A DNA stretch of 8,673 nucleotides. It comes from Gammaproteobacteria bacterium. Its GTDB lineage: Bacteria; Pseudomonadota; Gammaproteobacteria; SZUA-229. Under the pieces are notes generated by a model. That model was not told the DNA's origin. It saw nothing but the letters and a program-made list of their open reading frames with translations, and ran no database searches. This document shows, one piece after another, positions 6,118 to 8,673 of the stretch. The stretch lies in NCBI GenBank assembly GCA_016764035.1, contig JAESSQ010000051.1, positions 1 through 8,673 of the forward strand. The letters run 5' to 3'. Made by a program: the position numbers and the translations under genes. Numbering within the stretch: position 1 is the stretch's first letter; each line of letters opens with the position of its first letter.

Positions 6118-6130
6118 AATCAATATCTTG
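6118..6130 (+). promoter_or_regulatory. IHF-binding site, perfect consensus match
   Basis: The 13 bases AATCAATATCTTG match the IHF consensus WATCAANNNNTTR at every fixed position, and a run rich in A and T lies on the 5' side, as in strong IHF sites. It is centred about 49 bases before the predicted start, between the candidate enhancer palindrome and the sigma-54 promoter, where DNA bending would bring the activator to the polymerase. Confidence 0.6.
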
Positions 6131-6145
6131 AGACTAAATTAGTAG

Positions 6146-6162
6146 TTGGCACAACTGTTGCT
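6146..6162 (+). promoter_or_regulatory. Sigma-54 (-24/-12) promoter of the hydrolase
   Basis: TTGGCACAACTGTTGCT agrees with the sigma-54 consensus YTGGCACGRNNNTTGCW at all positions except the G after TGGCAC, which is A. The GG (6148-6149) and GC (6160-6161) are separated by exactly 10 bases, the strict requirement. Transcription would begin near 6173, leaving about 40 bases of leader before the hydrolase ATG at 6214. It is in the right direction, in an intergenic region, and has an IHF site and palindrome upstream. No other equally good match was found on either strand by reading. Confidence 0.78.
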
Positions 6163-6202
6163 CTGGTACAACTGACAATGTGTTTAGTTAGACCCATCTT
6201 CC

Positions 6203-6207
6203 AGGAG
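6203..6207 (+). promoter_or_regulatory. Ribosome binding site that fixes the hydrolase start
   Basis: AGGAG stands six bases before the ATG at 6214. An in-frame ATG at 6178 would add 12 residues in front of the signal peptide and has no binding site, so 6214 is the start. Confidence 0.85.
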
Positions 6208-6213
6208 AACAAA

Positions 6214-7179
6214 ATGAAAAAAGCCTATCTACTATCCAGTATGTTGCTGGTCGCTGCACTGAGCAGTTCAAGTTTAGTGTTTGCAAACAACGCATCAACG
6301 AGTGCAAGTAACCATGAAGTTAGTGTTACACAGACATTACATAAAACAATTACTATCGACGGTGTGGAAATTTTTTACCGTGAAGCAGGGCCGGTGGATG
6401 CGCCAACTATATTGTTGTTACACGGTTTTCCAACTTCATCTCATATGTTTCGTAACCTGATACCGGCACTGGCAGATCGATACCATCTTATTGCACCGGA
6501 CTACCCCGGTTTTGGTAACAGTGAACAGCCAGCGATGGATAAGTTTGATTACACTTTCGACAACCTTGCCGTCGTCATGGGTAAACTGGTCGATAAATTG
6601 GGTATTAAAAAATACAGTTTGTATCTAATGGATTACGGTGCGCCTATCGGTTTTCGTCTTGCATCGCAAAACCCTGAGCGGATAGATGCGTTGATCGTGC
6701 AAAATGGTAATGCCTACAAAGAAGGTTTGAAAGATTTCTGGATTCCGATACGCAAATATTGGAATGATCGTTCCGATGAAAATGCAGGTGCGTTGGCAGC
6801 CTTTATTGCGCTAGATGGTGTGAAGTGGCAGTACACGCATGGTGTTAGAAATGAAGACACCATCAGCCCGGATAACTGGAATGTAGACATGCGTCACCTT
6901 ACACGCGATGGCAACCCTTCTATACAGCTGGCGTTGTTTTATGACTACCAGAATAATGTACCTTACTACCCAGAGTGGCAGGCGTATTTTAGAAAGCACC
7001 AACCACCTATATTAATCGTATGGGGAAAGAATGATTACATCTTTCCTGCGGACGGTGCGCATCCATACAAGCGTGACCTTAACAATGTAGAGTTTAATCT
7101 GTTAGATACAGGGCATTTTGCACTTGAGGAAGATGGACAGGTTATTGCTTCAAAGATCAGAGCGTTTTTGAGTCAATAG
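6214..7179 (+). CDS. Exported alpha/beta hydrolase, epoxide hydrolase/haloalkane dehalogenase-like, Asp nucleophile
   Basis: A 321-residue alpha/beta-fold hydrolase with a Sec signal peptide: MKK, a hydrophobic core, and probable cleavage after VFA at residue 24, so it should act in the periplasm. The oxyanion-hole motif HGFP is at 70-73. The nucleophile elbow is MDYGA with Asp140 instead of Ser, as in epoxide hydrolases and dehalogenases. The acid is probably Asp274 in WGKND (271-275) and the base His301 in DTGHFALEEDG. A cap domain lies between, with VQNGNAY and NWNVD-type segments conserved in an uncharacterised branch of the family. AGGAG six bases before the ATG supports the start. A -24/-12 promoter with an IHF site lies upstream, so expression should need sigma-54 and an activator. 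It may be co-transcribed with the oxidoreductase downstream. The substrate is unknown: epoxide, halide or ester are all possible. Confidence 0.9.
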   Translation: MKKAYLLSSMLLVAALSSSSLVFANNASTSASNHEVSVTQTLHKTITIDGVEIFYREAGPVDAPTILLLHGFPTSSHMFRNLIPALADRYHLIAPDYPGFGNSEQPAMDKFDYTFDNLAVVMGKLVDKLGIKKYSLYLMDYGAPIGFRLASQNPERIDALIVQNGNAYKEGLKDFWIPIRKYWNDRSDENAGALAAFIALDGVKWQYTHGVRNEDTISPDNWNVDMRHLTRDGNPSIQLALFYDYQNNVPYYPEWQAYFRKHQPPILIVWGKNDYIFPADGAHPYKRDLNNVEFNLLDTGHFALEEDGQVIASKIRAFLSQ

Positions 7180-7197
7180 ATTTAAAGTGTAAATAAA

Positions 7198-7228
7198 GCT
7201 GGAGGGATTATCGATTAATTCCCCCAGC
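7198..7228 (+). terminator. Stem-loop between hydrolase and oxidoreductase, weak terminator or processing hairpin
   Basis: GCTGG-A-GGGA (7198-7207) pairs with TCCCCCAGC (7220-7228), giving nine pairs with A7203 bulged and a 12-base loop. The following bases, CTGTTATTT, are only partly T-rich, so termination would be incomplete at best. It could reduce expression of the oxidoreductase relative to the hydrolase or protect the upstream message. Confidence 0.45.
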
Positions 7229-7271
7229 CTGTTATTTAAGTAGCTGAAATTTAAGGCAAGCGGAGAAAGCA

Positions 7272-8645
7272 ATGATTCAATACGATGCAATTGTGATTGG
7301 TACCGGACAGGCTGGGCCCTCTATGGCGACAAGGCTGGCTAGTTCTGGTTTAAAAACAGCAATAATCGAAAGCGGTAAATTTGGTGGAACCTGTGTTAAT
7401 AACGGCTGTATTCCAACAAAAACTATGGTCGCAAGTGCCAGGGCTGCACATGTTGCTCGGCATGCAATTGAATACGGTGTCGTCATCGAAGGTTCCGTTG
7501 TGGTCGATATGAAATTGGTAAAAGCGCGTAAAGATGAGATTTCAGCTAAGAGCAATAACGGTGTCGAGCAATGGCTTAAGGGGACAGAAAATTTAACCGT
7601 CTATCTGGGCAAAGGTAAATTTGAAAGTAATAATACGGTACGAGTTGGCGATGAATTATTGCAAGCGGATAAAATTTTCATCAATGTCGGTGGCCATGCG
7701 CTGGTGCCAGATTTTTCTGGATTAGATAACATCGACTATCTCACCAATGAAAACATTATGGAGCTGGATTATCTCCCAGAGCATTTAATCATCATCGGCG
7801 GTAGTTATATTGGTTTAGAATTCGCGCAAATGTATCGTCGCTTTGGCAGTAAAGTGACGGTTATCGAAAAGTCCGCAACGATTATTCAACGCGAAGATGA
7901 AGATGTTTCAAACACCATTTTGCAAGTGTTAGAAAGAGAAGGTGTTGAGTTTCGTTTAAACGCGGAATGCATATCACCAGAAAAACAGGGTGATGAGGTT
8001 GTCGTTAAATTAGATTGTGAGCAAGGTTCCAGAGAAGTCAGAGGTTCACATTTGTTGTTGGCGGTAGGTCGTGTACCTAACACGGAAGATTTGGGTTTAG
8101 AGAAAACAGACATTGAAATAGATGCACGTGGCTATATTAAAGTAGACGATCAACTACAAACAACAGTGCCAGGCGTGTGGGCGTTGGGTGACTGTAATGG
8201 TCAGGGCGCATTTACCCACACCTCATATAACGACTACGAGATCGTCGCGGCTAACATTCTGGATAACGATCCACGAAAAGTTAGCGATCGCATTTTGACC
8301 TATGGTTTATTTGTCGACCCACCTTTAGGTCGAGTAGGTATGACTGAACGTCAGGCGAGAGAATCCGGTCGAAACGTATTAATCGGTCAACGGCCGATGA
8401 CACGTATTGGCAGAGCAGTAGAAAATGGCCAAACCGACGGTTTTATGAAGATACTGGTTGATGCAGACAGCAAAGAAATTTTAGGCGCGGCCATTATTGG
8501 GTTAAATGGGGATGAAGTGATTCATTCGATTATAGATATCATGTATGCCAAAGCACCATACACCGTTATACAACGTGCGGTACACATTCATCCTACGGTT
8601 TCAGAGTTGATACCGACCATGCTTGGTGAGTTAAAGCCACTTTAA
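7272..8645 (+). CDS. FAD-dependent pyridine nucleotide-disulfide oxidoreductase (MerA/RclA-like)
   Basis: A 457-residue flavoenzyme of the glutathione reductase/mercuric reductase family, passing electrons from NAD(P)H through FAD to a redox disulfide. The FAD-binding start is VIGTGQAGPS (8-17). The active-site disulfide is Cys41 and Cys46 in GGTCVNNGCIPTK. The NAD(P)H Rossmann motif is IIGGSYIGLE (174-183) and the second FAD motif is VWALGD (302-307). The C-terminal dimerisation domain ends in HIHPTVSE, giving His440 and Glu445 as the acid-base pair. It lacks both the N-terminal heavy-metal domain and the C-terminal Cys-Cys of MerA, so mercury reduction is unlikely; RclA-type reactive-oxidant or metal chemistry is an alternative. 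No signal peptide. GGAG six bases upstream supports the start. It follows the hydrolase by 92 bases on the same strand, with a hairpin between them. Confidence 0.92.
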   Translation: MIQYDAIVIGTGQAGPSMATRLASSGLKTAIIESGKFGGTCVNNGCIPTKTMVASARAAHVARHAIEYGVVIEGSVVVDMKLVKARKDEISAKSNNGVEQWLKGTENLTVYLGKGKFESNNTVRVGDELLQADKIFINVGGHALVPDFSGLDNIDYLTNENIMELDYLPEHLIIIGGSYIGLEFAQMYRRFGSKVTVIEKSATIIQREDEDVSNTILQVLEREGVEFRLNAECISPEKQGDEVVVKLDCEQGSREVRGSHLLLAVGRVPNTEDLGLEKTDIEIDARGYIKVDDQLQTTVPGVWALGDCNGQGAFTHTSYNDYEIVAANILDNDPRKVSDRILTYGLFVDPPLGRVGMTERQARESGRNVLIGQRPMTRIGRAVENGQTDGFMKILVDADSKEILGAAIIGLNGDEVIHSIIDIMYAKAPYTVIQRAVHIHPTVSELIPTMLGELKPL

Positions 8646-8673
8646 AGTATCTACAGGTTATGATGTTATTTGT

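Larger units (their letters stand above)
5893..6213. promoter_or_regulatory. Regulatory region between the AraC-family gene and the hydrolase
   Basis: A 321-base gap without genes. From left to right it holds the palindrome TTCATTAATGAA (5972-5983), the palindrome CTGTACAG (6013-6020), a cluster of TTCGT/ACGAA half-sites with a perfect 12-bp palindrome (6057-6078), an IHF-consensus site (6118-6130), a -24/-12 sigma-54 promoter (6146-6162) and the ribosome binding site of the hydrolase (6203-6207). A promoter for the AraC-family gene on the minus strand could not be assigned. Confidence 0.75.

Noticed and set aside
6094..6120. Sigma-70 promoter TTGTTA with TATAAT before the hydrolase
   Set aside because: The -10 is perfect, but the spacer is only 15 bases and the TATAAT overlaps the IHF consensus and its AT-rich flank, which explains it better. 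A minor second promoter cannot be excluded.
6178..6213. Upstream ATG that would extend the hydrolase by 12 residues
   Set aside because: It has no ribosome binding site, would put a non-signal stretch before the signal peptide, and lies only a few bases after the predicted transcription start.
7272..8645. Calling the flavoenzyme a mercuric reductase (merA)
   Set aside because: The N-terminal heavy-metal domain and the C-terminal Cys pair of MerA are absent and no other mer genes are nearby.

Overview
The window looks like chromosomal DNA from an AT-rich (about 40% GC, judged by eye) marine-type gammaproteobacterium. This rests on the protein styles, clear Shine-Dalgarno sites, an FhlA-type sigma-54 activator and a GTCATTTCGA-type intergenic repeat. 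Genus and species cannot be told from the sequence.

Layout: 2-574 (+) is the C-terminal part of a sigma-54-dependent activator cut by the window edge. 855-2560 (-) is a three-gene operon, read as tautomerase-family protein, short-chain dehydrogenase, then AhpD-like/carboxymuconolactone-decarboxylase-family protein. Divergent from it, at 2777-3439 (+), is an ABATE/CGNR zinc-finger regulator. The shared 216-bp gap holds nested inverted repeats lying on a good sigma-70 promoter. 3533-3985 (+) is a DUF427 protein and 4256-4783 (+) a DUF1772 four-helix membrane protein. Directly after its stop lies a 178-bp palindromic repeat element flanked by TTAG. 5020-5892 (-) is an AraC-family regulator with a GyrI-like effector domain. 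6214-7179 (+) is an exported alpha/beta hydrolase with an aspartate nucleophile, and 7272-8645 (+) a cytoplasmic FAD/disulfide oxidoreductase related to MerA, RclA and glutathione reductase.

The strongest observation is the 321-bp gap between the AraC gene and the hydrolase. It carries a near-perfect -24/-12 sigma-54 promoter (6146-6162, 16 of 17 consensus positions), a perfect match to the IHF consensus at about -49 (6118-6130), and a 12-bp perfect palindrome at about -100 (6067-6078). This is the textbook order for an enhancer-driven promoter. The only sigma-54 activator visible is the one at the left edge, so it is the natural, but unproven, candidate for driving the hydrolase and perhaps the oxidoreductase.

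Taken together the window reads as an accessory redox/electrophile-handling region: tautomerase, reductase, thiol peroxidase-like protein, hydrolase, disulfide oxidoreductase and three regulators of different families. No substrate can be named from sequence. No RNA genes, CRISPR arrays, transposase genes or phage genes were seen.
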